A stretch of 64,000 nt of DNA from Prosthecobacter algae (GCF_039542385.1 NZ_BAABIA010000002.1:310001-374000); one strand, 5' to 3'; shown: positions 38,513 to 46,579, numbered from the stretch's first letter. The notes: generated by a model not told the origin, from the letters alone. Made by a program: numbers and translations.

Positions 38513-39694
38513 ATGAGCACCTGGCTCTTTGCCTTTGTCCTTTCTACATCCATTTGGGGGCAGGAAGATGCCTTACCTCCAGAGCGTTCCTTCTTCACCA
38601 AAGAAGGCCCTTGGGGGAAGATTCAGTGCTACTACTTTTATCTCGAAGCCCCGGACAGCGTGGTTTCACGCGCACCCACGCCCGACACACAGCCCCGTTG
38701 GCGCATCCCGGAAGAAAGGCTGGCAGATTTTGAGGCCCTCATTTCAGAAACGGAACTAACCAATGATTTGGTCAGCCCTTTGTTCAACCCAAGGGCCGTG
38801 ATCCGGCGCAATGGAATCGCCAACCTTTTTCCCAGCGCGGCCCTCATTGAAGCTCTCAGTGAGACCGAACGGCAGCGGATCTATGCCAGGCTGGCCAGCT
38901 ACCCTCATAACGAATTTTATGAATTCCCCATCTTCTTCTTGGGCGGGAATGTGGACGAATGGGCTCAGGATTCTGGCCTCCGGCCGGAGCTCATTTCCGC
39001 CATTCGCCACCTGTCGTACCACCGGGGAGACACCCTCGCTTTCAGTGACATTCCCCTCTTACTAGGACTGGCCGAATCGAACTCGGAAGCCCAGCTTATC
39101 AAAAAGAAGCTCACCCGCACCCGCACCCTGATTGCCCGCCTGGAGGTAAACCCTGGCAGCAATCTACCGGAGATGCTCGACTATTGGTCCACCGGACTGA
39201 ACCTCCGGCGCAAGGAGCTGGAGCCGCTCTTCCGAGCCACCGCCGCCGTGTCTGGCATTGAGCACCTGGACCTCCTCCATGTCCTGCCTGCCCTGCCCCG
39301 CAAACTGCTGTACACCTTTCCAGGCGACGACTTCACCACGCACATCCGCTTCCCGGACTGCCACTGGACGACGCTGAACTTCTTCAAGTTCACGGCACAG
39401 GACTACTACCTGGACTCCCACCTCGCCTCCAGCGCGGTATTGGAAAACTTCCAGCAAGTGGAGGCCCCTTATCGCTTTGGAGATGTGCTGATGTTCATCA
39501 ATCCCAAAGGCAATGCCTTCCACTCCTGCATCTACCTGGCAGATGACCTCGTTTACACCAAAAACGGGGCCAATCCCCTCGTTCCCTGGACCCTGCTGGA
39601 ACTTAAGGACCTACAAAAAATGTACAACCTCGATCTTGGCCAGGGTATGATTCAAGGATACCGGCACAAACAGGGTAGGCTGGAATCCGAATAA
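38513..39694 (+). CDS. Exported NlpC/P60-like protein
   Basis: The ATG at 38513 (MSTWLFAFVLSTSIWGQED) gives a proper signal peptide; an upstream in-frame ATG at 38459 does not. The C-terminal third has a papain-like pattern: DCHWTTLNFF (candidate Cys), FGDVLMFINPKGNAFHSCIY (candidate His in AFHS) and DLVYTKNG. This resembles NlpC/P60 or related cysteine amidases acting on peptidoglycan peptides. The N-terminal 250 residues are helical and unassigned. It is divergent from the giant surface protein. The enzymatic role is inference. Confidence 0.6.
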   Translation: MSTWLFAFVLSTSIWGQEDALPPERSFFTKEGPWGKIQCYYFYLEAPDSVVSRAPTPDTQPRWRIPEERLADFEALISETELTNDLVSPLFNPRAVIRRNGIANLFPSAALIEALSETERQRIYARLASYPHNEFYEFPIFFLGGNVDEWAQDSGLRPELISAIRHLSYHRGDTLAFSDIPLLLGLAESNSEAQLIKKKLTRTRTLIARLEVNPGSNLPEMLDYWSTGLNLRRKELEPLFRATAAVSGIEHLDLLHVLPALPRKLLYTFPGDDFTTHIRFPDCHWTTLNFFKFTAQDYYLDSHLASSAVLENFQQVEAPYRFGDVLMFINPKGNAFHSCIYLADDLVYTKNGANPLVPWTLLELKDLQKMYNLDLGQGMIQGYRHKQGRLESE

Positions 39695-39709
39695 GCCACC
39701 AAGGCTTAT
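39691..39709 (+). terminator. Possible weak terminator hairpin
   Basis: A 7-bp stem (ATAAGCC / GGCTTAT) with loop ACCAA covers the stop codon of the NlpC/P60-like gene, between converging genes. There is no clear T run, so this is tentative. Confidence 0.3.
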
Positions 39710-39721
39710 CCTCCCATCGTG

Positions 39722-40102
39722 CTATTTGACGTCGTAGTGCTTCTCGCTCACCGATTTGTCGCGCTCATAAACCTGCTCCTTCATCAGCTCGCCGCTCTTT
39801 GACCAATAGCGGTTCAGGCCATGGCGCTGGCCCTTTTCAAAATGGGTCTCGGTGGAAAGCTGCCCGTTCTCCCACCACTCGCGGACGACTCCATGCAGCC
39901 TGCCTTCGGTGAAGGGGTATTCGCCTTTGGGTTTGCCATCCTTATGCTTGTCACGCGCCAGGCCGGAGAAGGGTTTACCATTGAGAAAGTAAACGTCATC
40001 CTGCCACTTCAGTTCTTTGTAAGTTGCCTCCGTCGGCTTCGGCGGCTCAGCTCCGTGCAGAGTTGCGGCAATCATGACTACGGCGAAAAGAAACGTTTTC
40101 AT
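39722..40102 (-). CDS. Exported MORN-type repeat protein (YwqK-like)
   Basis: The preferred start is ATG at 40102 (MKTFLFAVVMIAATLHGAE), which yields a clean signal peptide; an upstream start would run into xthA. The ~126-residue product contains MORN-like units: YFLNGKPFSGLARDKHKDG, GRLHGVVREWWENGQL and KGQRHGLNRYWSKSGEL. Such repeats occur in the antitoxin-like YwqK family and in membrane-associated proteins; no partner toxin is adjacent. It begins 12 bases after the end of xthA. Confidence 0.65.
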   Translation of the reverse strand: MKTFLFAVVMIAATLHGAEPPKPTEATYKELKWQDDVYFLNGKPFSGLARDKHKDGKPKGEYPFTEGRLHGVVREWWENGQLSTETHFEKGQRHGLNRYWSKSGELMKEQVYERDKSVSEKHYDVK

Positions 40103-40113
40103 AACGGGAAATG

Positions 40114-40872
40114 TCAGGGCTGGATCACCATTTCGACAGGGCAATGATCACTGCCATGGATGTCGTCCCGGATCGTGCATGAAGTGATAGCAGGACGCAA
40201 GCCTGCGGAAGCCAGCCAGTAGTCCAGCCGCCACCCGATGTTCTTGGCCCGCGCATCTGGGGTGCGCTGTGTCCACCACGTGTAGCGTCCAGGCGATTTG
40301 TCGAATTCGCGGAAAACATCCAGAAACCCGGCCTCCAGATGCTGGGTGAAACTGGCACGCTCTTCATCGCTGAATCCTGGATTCATGCGGTTGGACTTGG
40401 GATTGGCCAGATCGATTTCCTGGTGGGCACAGTTCAGATCGCCACAGGTCAGCACCGGCTTTTTCTCCTCCAGCTTTTTCAGATAATGGCGAAAGGCCGC
40501 ATCCCACTGCAGGCGGTAAGGCAGGCGGGCGAGTTCCGCCTTGCTGTTGGGCGTATAGACCGTGACGAGATAAAAGTCTGGGAACTCCGTGGTGATGACA
40601 CGGCCCTCGCGATCGTGTTCGCCGATTCCCAGGCCCAGGGTGTGGCCCTTCCATGGCACCCGGCTGAGGATGCAAGTGCCTGAGTACCCTTTTTTCTCCG
40701 CACTGTTCCACACCGCCTGGTAACCGGACAAAAAGGCCAAGTCCACCTGGGATTCCATCGCCTTGGTTTCCTGCAGGCAGATCACATCGGCGTCGCTGCC
40801 GAGGAGATATTCACGCAGGCCTTTGTTCAGGGAGGCACGGATGCCATTGACGTTCCAGGTCGAGAGTTTCAT
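40114..40872 (-). CDS. xthA: Exodeoxyribonuclease III
   Basis: The 252-residue protein starts MKLSTWNVNGIRA and has LQETKA, the catalytic GDLNCAHQEIDLANP and SDHCP motifs of the exonuclease III/AP endonuclease family. It cuts 5' of abasic sites and removes 3' blocks in base-excision repair. Length and motif set are normal. The MORN-type gene follows on the same strand. Confidence 0.94.
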   Translation of the reverse strand: MKLSTWNVNGIRASLNKGLREYLLGSDADVICLQETKAMESQVDLAFLSGYQAVWNSAEKKGYSGTCILSRVPWKGHTLGLGIGEHDREGRVITTEFPDFYLVTVYTPNSKAELARLPYRLQWDAAFRHYLKKLEEKKPVLTCGDLNCAHQEIDLANPKSNRMNPGFSDEERASFTQHLEAGFLDVFREFDKSPGRYTWWTQRTPDARAKNIGWRLDYWLASAGLRPAITSCTIRDDIHGSDHCPVEMVIQP

Positions 40873-40929
40873 GGGCCCATTTGCTAGGCCCGGCTGCGTG
40901 TTTGTTCAACTGCGGATGACAGTCTCCAT

Positions 40930-41361
40930 TCAGCTGTCCCCTTCCCCGCCGGTCATTTCCTCCAGCAGTTCCCGGAGTTCCGGGCCGATGCGTCGCAGCT
41001 CCTCCTGATGCACGGAAGACAGCCCTTCCAGCAGCCGCTCCCCACGCTTAGTCAGGCTGACGAAAACCTGACGGCGGTCCTCCTTGGAAGGCTCCCGAGT
41101 CACCAGCTTTTCCGCCGTCAGTCGGTCCACCAGCCCCACCGTGCTGTGATGGGCGATCTGCAGCCGCTCCGCCAGCTCCCCCACCGTCACCCTGGCTCGG
41201 CCGGGAAAGCCCTTGATAGCCAGCATGGCCTGGTGCTGCTGCGGTGTCAGCCCCGCACCCTGGGCCGCCTGCTCGCTGAAGCGCAAAAACTGCCGGAGGG
41301 CAAAGCGGAAGGCGGCGAGGGTTTCATACTGGCTCTGGGAGATTTTTCGGGGCTTGGGCAT
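40930..41361 (-). CDS. MarR-family transcriptional regulator
   Basis: The frame opens with GTG at 41385, but the ATG at 41361 (MPKPRKISQSQYETLAAFR) is the likelier start. The ~143-residue protein has a winged helix (LAERLQIAHHSTVGLVDRLTAEKLV, then the wing EPSKEDRRQVFVSLT) flanked by dimerisation helices. MarR proteins bind short palindromes and are released by ligands or oxidants; there is no conserved Cys near the N-terminus to suggest an OhrR-type peroxide sensor. It is divergent from a methyltransferase, with a palindrome in between. Confidence 0.87.
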   Translation of the reverse strand: MPKPRKISQSQYETLAAFRFALRQFLRFSEQAAQGAGLTPQQHQAMLAIKGFPGRARVTVGELAERLQIAHHSTVGLVDRLTAEKLVTREPSKEDRRQVFVSLTKRGERLLEGLSSVHQEELRRIGPELRELLEEMTGGEGDS

Positions 41362-41399
41362 AGCTGCGTGATGCCGATGAATCACGAACCATGCCAGGA

Positions 41400-41426
41400 T
41401 TGACTTTTATCGTGTCACGATATAAT
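41400..41426 (+). promoter_or_regulatory. Promoter with overlapping MarR-type operator
   Basis: A -35 box TTGACT (41400-41405) and a -10 box TATAAT (41421-41426) are separated by 15 bases and point toward the methyltransferase gene. The palindrome TATCGTG-T-CACGATA (41408-41422) fills the spacer and reaches the -10 box. A dimeric repressor bound there would block RNA polymerase. The neighbouring MarR protein is the obvious candidate. Both boxes and the palindrome are seen directly; the regulator is inferred. Confidence 0.65.
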
Positions 41427-41497
41427 CGCAGGGCCATCATTTTACCTGGAGCCTGCACCTCCGCTTCTCAGTCCCTGGAAATTTGCTGCTCCTCCTC

Positions 41498-42178
41498 ATG
41501 AGTTTCGATACCCTGGCACCCCACTATCACTGGATGGAATGGTTGTTTGCCGGGAAGGAACTCCAGCGTTGCCGCACCGCCTTTCTACCCATGCTGCATC
41601 CCCCTGCCAACGCCCTGATTTTAGGTGAGGGTGACGGGCGCTTCCTGCTTGAGTACCGTCGCGCCTTTCCTTACGCGAGGGCGACGGTGGTGGACTCCAG
41701 CGCAGGCATGCTGCAGCGGACACTCAAACGGCTCGCGCAGGCCGGGTTCGCACATTCCGGCATCACTTTTGTGCAGGCCGATGCGAGGGAATGGCAACCT
41801 CCCGAAGCCACCTTTGACCTCATCGTCACCTGCTTTTTTCTGGACTGCTTTCGTGAGGAAGAGCTGCGCAGCCTCATCGTGAAAATGGCCCGGGCCGCCA
41901 CCCCCAATGCCCAGTGGTTGCAGGCAGATTTCCAGGTGACAGGCCCACCGCTGAGCCGATTCCGCTCGTGGCTGACGTTGCGACTCCTGTATGCTTTCTT
42001 CCGCAAGGCCACAGGCATCACCGCCTCCGCTATCACCCAGCCAGACCCCATGCTCTGCCGCGAGGGTTTTGTGTGCCGTCAGCGCAGCGTCAGCGACTGG
42101 GGCAGGCTGTACAGCGATTGGTGGGCCCGCCCCACGGAGGCTGCCAGTCTCTCGGACAAAAGCCCCGGCATTTTTTAA
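41498..42178 (+). CDS. Class I SAM-dependent methyltransferase
   Basis: I chose the ATG at 41498 (MSFDTLAPHYHWMEW) over one at 41483, because this opening is typical of small-molecule methyltransferases. The ~226-residue protein has SAM-binding motif I (ALILGEGDGRFLLEY), an acidic end of strand 2 (ATVVDSSAGML), and motif III (QADAREW) followed by the LIVTCFFLDCF post-motif. The acceptor is unknown. It lies behind the MarR-type operator and is followed 8 bases later by the HPP-family gene. Confidence 0.83.
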   Translation: MSFDTLAPHYHWMEWLFAGKELQRCRTAFLPMLHPPANALILGEGDGRFLLEYRRAFPYARATVVDSSAGMLQRTLKRLAQAGFAHSGITFVQADAREWQPPEATFDLIVTCFFLDCFREEELRSLIVKMARAATPNAQWLQADFQVTGPPLSRFRSWLTLRLLYAFFRKATGITASAITQPDPMLCREGFVCRQRSVSDWGRLYSDWWARPTEAASLSDKSPGIF

Positions 42179-42185
42179 ACGCCCT

Positions 42186-42902
42186 ATGGAATCATGGAAA
42201 GAAAAGCTCGGCATTGAACTCAGCGCCGTCAGTTACAAGGAAAAGCTCATTTCCACCGCGGGTGGGATCCTCTCGATCTTCCTCCTCATCCTGCTGGTTC
42301 AGCACGGGCTGGATGGCACGGACGGCAGTCTGGTGGTGGCCTCCATGGGAGCCACGGCGGTGCTGCTTTTCGCCGTGCCTCACGGCCAGCTCTCCCAGCC
42401 GTGGCCCGTTATCGCGGGCCATGGACTGTCCGCACTCGTCGGTGTTCTCTGCGCACGATACATTCCTCATCAGGCGGTCGCAGGTGCCTGCGCGGTGGGC
42501 CTGGCCATCGGGGTAATGCACCAGTTCAAATGCATCCATCCACCCGGAGGAGCCACGGCCTTGATGGCGGTCATTGGCGGCCCCGGCATTCGTGATCTGG
42601 GCTTTGGCTTTGTGCTGTTTCCCATTCTCACCAATGCCCTCATGATGGTTGGCTTGGCCGTCCTGCTGAACCTCTGCTTCCGCTGGCGGCGCTACCCAGC
42701 CTTTTTGACCCATCGTCCCCGGCGACCCAAAGGGGCCAAGCCGGAGCCGACCCATGAAGAAATCGTGGCTGCGCTCCGCAGCCTGGACTCGTTTGTGGAC
42801 ATCACCGAGGACGACCTCATACGCCTCTGTGAACTGCTGTCCGTCCCTCAAAAGACAGCGCCAAAGAGAACGCCTGAAAAGAGGCAGGCGGCTCTCACCT
42901 AA
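42186..42902 (+). CDS. HPP family membrane protein (possible nitrite transporter)
   Basis: The ATG at 42186 (MESWKEKLGIELSAVSYKEK) begins a 238-residue protein with about four helices and the family signature CIHPPGGATALMAVIGG. HPP proteins in cyanobacteria and chloroplasts carry nitrite; bacterial members are mostly uncharacterised. A soluble tail of about 60 residues follows (THEEIVAALRSLDSFVDITED). It follows the methyltransferase and precedes a region with truncated globins and an NsrR-type regulator, which fits a nitrogen-oxide role, but this is inference. Confidence 0.78.
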   Translation: MESWKEKLGIELSAVSYKEKLISTAGGILSIFLLILLVQHGLDGTDGSLVVASMGATAVLLFAVPHGQLSQPWPVIAGHGLSALVGVLCARYIPHQAVAGACAVGLAIGVMHQFKCIHPPGGATALMAVIGGPGIRDLGFGFVLFPILTNALMMVGLAVLLNLCFRWRRYPAFLTHRPRRPKGAKPEPTHEEIVAALRSLDSFVDITEDDLIRLCELLSVPQKTAPKRTPEKRQAALT

Positions 42903-43179
42903 CCAACAAAAGAACCAAAAGAGGATGTGAATGGCTTGCCTTTGGGCGAAGCCGTGTTATTCTTTTTCTCATCGTGAACAAAGAGACGCCTCACAATAGC
43001 CATCGCGCCTGCACGGCAGCGAAAGGCATGGGCGTGCCCTTCTGCCACCGCCTGGGCGCAAGCCGGGCGTGAGCGGACAGCCCTGGTGTTCTTCCGGGCT
43101 GCTCCGCACCTCTCAACTGGCATTCAGACAAACTCCGCTGCGCGCCTGATGGCATCGCCGCGATTTCTCTTTTCACATC

Positions 43180-43524
43180 ATGAATCATGTCCATTTGCAG
43201 AAGGCCCCCGAGGCCTTCCCCTCGTCTCTTGCATCCTTTGTCAGCAGGCTCATTACATCTTTGAAACAAACCTGGCAGGGGCTGGAGGATCCTCCCGTCC
43301 ATGTCGGCAGCGCACTGGATGCGCCTTCGCATGAATCGCTTTGGAAGGTCACCGGCACCCTGACCTGCCAGGCTGATTTTGGCAGGCTCACCGCAGAGTC
43401 CCGTCACTGCATCCATGCAGCGACTCAGGAAGCTGCGCTGGCCGAAGCCACCCAGCGGATGCTTGAGGCCCACCCTGACTTCGCCATCTCCAGCCTGAAG
43501 GCCGTCAAGGCCGCCGAAGGCTGA
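43180..43524 (+). CDS. Hypothetical protein, 114 residues
   Basis: The soluble product has no recognised domain. Its second half (CQADFGRLTAESRHCIHAATQEAALAEATQRMLEAHPDF) suggests two or three helices. There is no clear ribosome site. The 277 bases upstream, after the HPP gene, contain no other gene I can support. Coding character is moderate, and the C-terminal part looks more protein-like than the first 30 residues. Confidence 0.4.
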   Translation: MNHVHLQKAPEAFPSSLASFVSRLITSLKQTWQGLEDPPVHVGSALDAPSHESLWKVTGTLTCQADFGRLTAESRHCIHAATQEAALAEATQRMLEAHPDFAISSLKAVKAAEG

Positions 43525-43639
43525 TCCGGCGCTTCCCACGGCTCCCCTGACACCCGGCATTCCGACCGGGAGGGAGAGTCCATGCCTTCATTCCAGGCCT
43601 CCGACCTGGCATCACTTCACGTTTTCAACCTAACAAACT

Positions 43640-43897
43640 ATGTCCAAAATTCATTATTACGACCGCGTACGCCTACGCTCCCTCAATGCCATCGAATCCT
43701 CCGAGGATGATGACCTTTTCATCCAGATCGTCTATCCTCATGAGGCCAATGCCGTCGCCGGCCGCATCTCTGCCGATGCCCCCGTGGGCAGGGCCGCCCT
43801 GCACCGGAAAGAGGGCGACACCATCACCTTCAAGGCCCAAGGCCAGCGCATGGCCATGCAGATCATCAGCATTGAAAAGCACGCCCTGACTGCCTGA
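43640..43897 (+). CDS. GreA/GreB C-terminal-domain protein (Rnk-like)
   Basis: The 85-residue protein consists only of the C-terminal FKBP-like domain of GreA/GreB: YDRVRLRSLNAIESSEDDDLFIQIVYPHEA, then ISADAPVGRAALHRKEGDTI and an IISIEKH ending. It lacks the coiled coil that reaches the RNA polymerase active site, as in Rnk and other stand-alone regulators, which bind the secondary channel region. It may tune transcription under stress. A 12-bp hairpin follows. Confidence 0.78.
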   Translation: MSKIHYYDRVRLRSLNAIESSEDDDLFIQIVYPHEANAVAGRISADAPVGRAALHRKEGDTITFKAQGQRMAMQIISIEKHALTA

Positions 43898-43919
43898 CCG
43901 GAATCCCCTAACCAAAAGC

Positions 43920-43951
43920 ATGCCCTACCGGCCATCACACCGGTAGGGCAT
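43920..43951. terminator. Hairpin between convergent genes
   Basis: A perfect 12-bp stem (ATGCCCTACCGG / CCGGTAGGGCAT) with an 8-base loop lies between the GreA/B-like gene and the converging globin gene. On the minus strand it is followed by GCTTTTGG, so it best serves the globin gene; it may work both ways. Confidence 0.7.
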
Positions 43952-43972
43952 CTCATGGCCAGGCTCCCAGGA

Positions 43973-44548
43973 TCAGGGCTTGGCAGACTGTGGCCGGTTC
44001 AGCACTGCATCGCGGGTACTGCCGACGATGGCCATCGCCTGGGCAATGAGCGCAGGATCCACCTTGAGCTCCTGAAGCGTGGCCTGCAAATGCTCGGCAA
44101 TGGCATCAAAATGGGTGTCATTGAGACCGTCCAGGTCGGCATGTGCCGTGCGCAGATCCTTGCCCACATACGGGTTTGGCCCGCCAAGTGCAGCGGCCAG
44201 AAACTCCTTCTGCTTCCGCTTCTGCTTGATCATGCTGATGTCTTCGAAGTAGTGGTTCACCCGTTTGTCGGCCAGCACCTTCACATAGAAAAGCTCCACT
44301 GCCGCCTCAAGCGCCGCCTTGCCTCCCAGCTTTTGATAAAGGCTGGCCGCACGGTCTGCTTCGAATTTCTGGCGGCTGGCTTCGTCGGCGAAGGCGAAGG
44401 TCTGATCTTCATAAACCCAGGTGATCTTCGGATCTGCCGCCTTGCCACTGACCGGGCAGGTGGTGTTGAGCGGCTTGGGGGCAACGGGCTCCGCGGCAAA
44501 GACTGTGAGGCAAAGGCCGAAGGAGAACAGGAGGACTGCTTTTTTCAT
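43973..44548 (-). CDS. Exported YHS-like / truncated haemoglobin (group I) fusion
   Basis: The 191-residue protein has a signal peptide (MKKAVLLFSFGLCLTVFAAEP), a YHS-like module (about residues 28-68: TCPVSGKAADP...TFAFADEASRQKFEAD) that lacks the second cysteine pair, and a group I truncated globin (about 70-170: SLYQKLGGKAALEAAVELFY...GPNPYVGKDLRTAHADL). The His in RTAH is the expected proximal heme ligand. Truncated globins bind O2 or NO; most are cytoplasmic, so an exported one fused to a metal-domain-like module is unusual. It lies 66 bases downstream of the group III globin gene on the same strand. Confidence 0.8.
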   Translation of the reverse strand: MKKAVLLFSFGLCLTVFAAEPVAPKPLNTTCPVSGKAADPKITWVYEDQTFAFADEASRQKFEADRAASLYQKLGGKAALEAAVELFYVKVLADKRVNHYFEDISMIKQKRKQKEFLAAALGGPNPYVGKDLRTAHADLDGLNDTHFDAIAEHLQATLQELKVDPALIAQAMAIVGSTRDAVLNRPQSAKP

Positions 44549-44614
44549 GGTAGGGGTGGTGTTGGGTTGGGTTCACGCGCTTTGCCGGGTAAGGGAAAAA
44601 ACGCGAAAGGGTGG

Positions 44615-45079
44615 TCAGCTCTGACCGGCAGCGGCATAACGAGCACGCTGTTCTGGAGTCAGCCCGACAGGGTGGGCGCTATGATCTGCATCGGGGTTGA
44701 TCCGGCGATGGATCACCTGAGCCATGTCGGCCGCGCAGTTTTTGATGTGGTCGGCGTTTGGCCCCGAAAACAGGGAGTCCACCGTGCTTTGAAAAATCTG
44801 CAGCCAGCGGTCAAATTGAGGCCTCCCCATCGCAGTCAGCGGCACCAACCGTGCATGCACCGCCAGCGGATTGCCCGTGTAACCGCCGGTGCGAAAAATC
44901 ACCTGCTCCCAAAAGGCGTACATCTTTGGCAGATGCGCAGCCCAGTCCGTATGCGCCACCTCACTGAAAATAAAACCCAGAACATCGTCGCCCCGCACAC
45001 GATCATAAAAGGCATTCACGAGCTGCTCGATTTCGGCACGGCCCTCGAGGTCTGGGAGATGAGAACTTGTGCTTTGCAT
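44615..45079 (-). CDS. Group III truncated haemoglobin
   Basis: The 154-residue protein matches group III truncated globins (Ctb type): EIEQLVNAFYDRVRGDDVLGFIF, HLPKMYAFWEQVIFRTGGYTGNP, and AVHARLVPLTAMGRPQFDRWLQIF with the candidate proximal His in VHARL. It is cytoplasmic. Group III globins in Campylobacter are induced by NO and control oxygen or NO chemistry. A strong palindrome lies 5 bases before its ATG, and an NsrR-type regulator gene is divergent, so NO-responsive repression is likely. Confidence 0.87.
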   Translation of the reverse strand: MQSTSSHLPDLEGRAEIEQLVNAFYDRVRGDDVLGFIFSEVAHTDWAAHLPKMYAFWEQVIFRTGGYTGNPLAVHARLVPLTAMGRPQFDRWLQIFQSTVDSLFSGPNADHIKNCAADMAQVIHRRINPDADHSAHPVGLTPEQRARYAAAGQS

Positions 45080-45084
45080 GTTTT

Positions 45085-45107
45085 AATAGGTATATTAAAT
45101 ACCTATT
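45085..45107. promoter_or_regulatory. NsrR/Rrf2-type operator palindrome
   Basis: The perfect inverted repeat AATAGGTAT-ATTAA-ATACCTATT (9-5-9) also reads as an 11-1-11 palindrome with one mismatched pair, the architecture of NsrR operators. It sits 5 bases upstream of the group III globin ATG and 62 bases upstream of the divergent regulator start. The minus-strand centre TATTTAATAT could include a -10 element, so a bound repressor would block globin transcription. Assignment to the adjacent regulator is inference. Confidence 0.72.
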
Positions 45108-45169
45108 TTGAAAAGCGTTCTTTCAATGACTTTCAAAAAGGCTTCCTTATATCGTCAGTTCCACCCGCT

Positions 45170-45583
45170 TTGCAGCTCACCTACCACACCGACTACGCCC
45201 TCCGGCTGCTCATCTACCTGATGAATCATCCGGATAAAAATGTGACCACCCGGGAGATGGCTGACTTTTATGGCATCTCCCTCAATCACCTCACCAAGGT
45301 GGCCAAAAGGCTGACCCAGGGCGGTTGGCTGAAAACGAGCCGAGGTGCCGGTGGCGGGCTGATGTTGGCCGCTCACACCCCTGGCACCAAGATCGGAGAG
45401 ATTGTTCGCCTGATCGAAAGCGGAGACTTGGTGGAGTGTTTCACTCCCGCGACCAATAGCTGCCCCATCACGCACAATTGCCGCCTCAAGCCCCTGCTCT
45501 ACCAGGCTCGCCGCGCTTTTTATGACGTACTGGATACACAGACGGTCCGGGAACTCGCCTCCCATGAAAGCCTGATTCCCTAG
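45170..45583 (+). CDS. nsrR: Rrf2-family regulator, NsrR-like
   Basis: I place the start at the TTG at 45170 (MQLTYHTDYALRLLIYLMNH after initiation), which gives the standard Rrf2 N-terminus; the frame is open much further upstream but that part is antisense to the globin genes. The 137-residue protein has a winged helix (TTREMADFYGISLNHLTKVAKRL) and three cysteines (ECFTPATNSCPITHNCRLK) as in NsrR, where they hold an Fe-S cluster that senses NO. It is divergent from the globin genes with a palindrome between them. Confidence 0.85.
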   Translation: MQLTYHTDYALRLLIYLMNHPDKNVTTREMADFYGISLNHLTKVAKRLTQGGWLKTSRGAGGGLMLAAHTPGTKIGEIVRLIESGDLVECFTPATNSCPITHNCRLKPLLYQARRAFYDVLDTQTVRELASHESLIP

Positions 45584-45655
45584 CCTGCAAATCCAGGCTC
45601 ACTCAATGCCAAGGCGGGAGGATCATGCAGAGGCAGACCATGCTTGATTCGATGC

Positions 45656-46579
45656 ATGGACCATCACTCATACTCCCACCCTCGGTGGTTGCGCAGCCTC
45701 AGCCTGGGCACCTGTGCAGCCGTTTCACTCATCACCGCCGCCCAGGCCGGCACTCCGGACATCTCCGCCAAAGCTCCCACCACCCCGGTGGAAGCAGTGA
45801 GCTGGAAGGAGCACACCATCTCACCCGTGGCTAATCCCTTCTTCCATGAAGATGCGGTGATCCGGTCAGAACTGCGCCCCGTCTTTGTTTACCACAACAT
45901 TGACGATTCCTTCCTCGGCGGTGGCAATGCCCAGCTCTACGCCTTGCAGATCCGCTACGCGCTGACAGATCGCCTGGCCATCATCGCCACCCAGGATGGT
46001 TACTTTGACATCAACAACGATGCCATCGCCAATCCTGAAGGCTGGATGGACCTGGCCCTGGGTCTGAAGTATGCGCTCATCGATGATGAAGCCCACCAGT
46101 TCATCCTCACCCCAGGCTTCACCTTCAAAGTCCCCACAGGGGATCGCGAAGTCTTCCAGGGGCGTGGGGGCGGCGAATGGGACCTCTTCATGGCGGCCCA
46201 AAAAGGATTCGGAGACTTTCACCTCTCAGGCAATCTGGGCCTGCGCCTGCCTAACAACAGCGATGAAAACAGCACCCTCGTCCACTACAGCCTCATGGCG
46301 GACTACTACACCTGCCGCTGGTTCATTCCCTTCCTGGCCTTCAATGCCTACACCGTGGTCAACGAAGGCAACAACATCGCCCTCAACAGCGAAGGTTACG
46401 ATGTCATCAACTTCGGCTCCAGCGGCGCCGATGGCGTGACCCAGGGAACCCTCGCGGTGGGCTTCCGCTCGCGCATTTTCAAAAATGTGGATCTCGGTCT
46501 CGCCTATGAAAAAGCCATCATCGAGCCAAACGGCCTGACCGATGACCGATTCACCCTCGACGTCAGCATCCGCTTTTAA
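45656..46579 (+). CDS. Outer-membrane beta-barrel protein
   Basis: The start is placed at ATG 45656 (MDHHSYSHPRWLRSLSLGTC), since the alternative four codons earlier is a TTG. A signal peptide ends near AAQAG. The ~307-residue mature protein has alternating polar and hydrophobic strands (YALQIRYALTDRLAIIATQDGY, KYALIDDEAHQFILTPGFTFK, FHLSGNLGLRL) and ends in phenylalanine (LDVSIRF), the barrel signature. No specific substrate can be inferred. It follows the NsrR-like gene on the same strand after 72 bases. Confidence 0.75.
   Translation: MDHHSYSHPRWLRSLSLGTCAAVSLITAAQAGTPDISAKAPTTPVEAVSWKEHTISPVANPFFHEDAVIRSELRPVFVYHNIDDSFLGGGNAQLYALQIRYALTDRLAIIATQDGYFDINNDAIANPEGWMDLALGLKYALIDDEAHQFILTPGFTFKVPTGDREVFQGRGGGEWDLFMAAQKGFGDFHLSGNLGLRLPNNSDENSTLVHYSLMADYYTCRWFIPFLAFNAYTVVNEGNNIALNSEGYDVINFGSSGADGVTQGTLAVGFRSRIFKNVDLGLAYEKAIIEPNGLTDDRFTLDVSIRF

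Noticed and set aside
43955-45169. N-terminal 405 residues of the long frame ending at 45583
   Set aside because: The part before 45170 is antisense to both globin genes; the Rrf2 family begins at the TTG at 45170.
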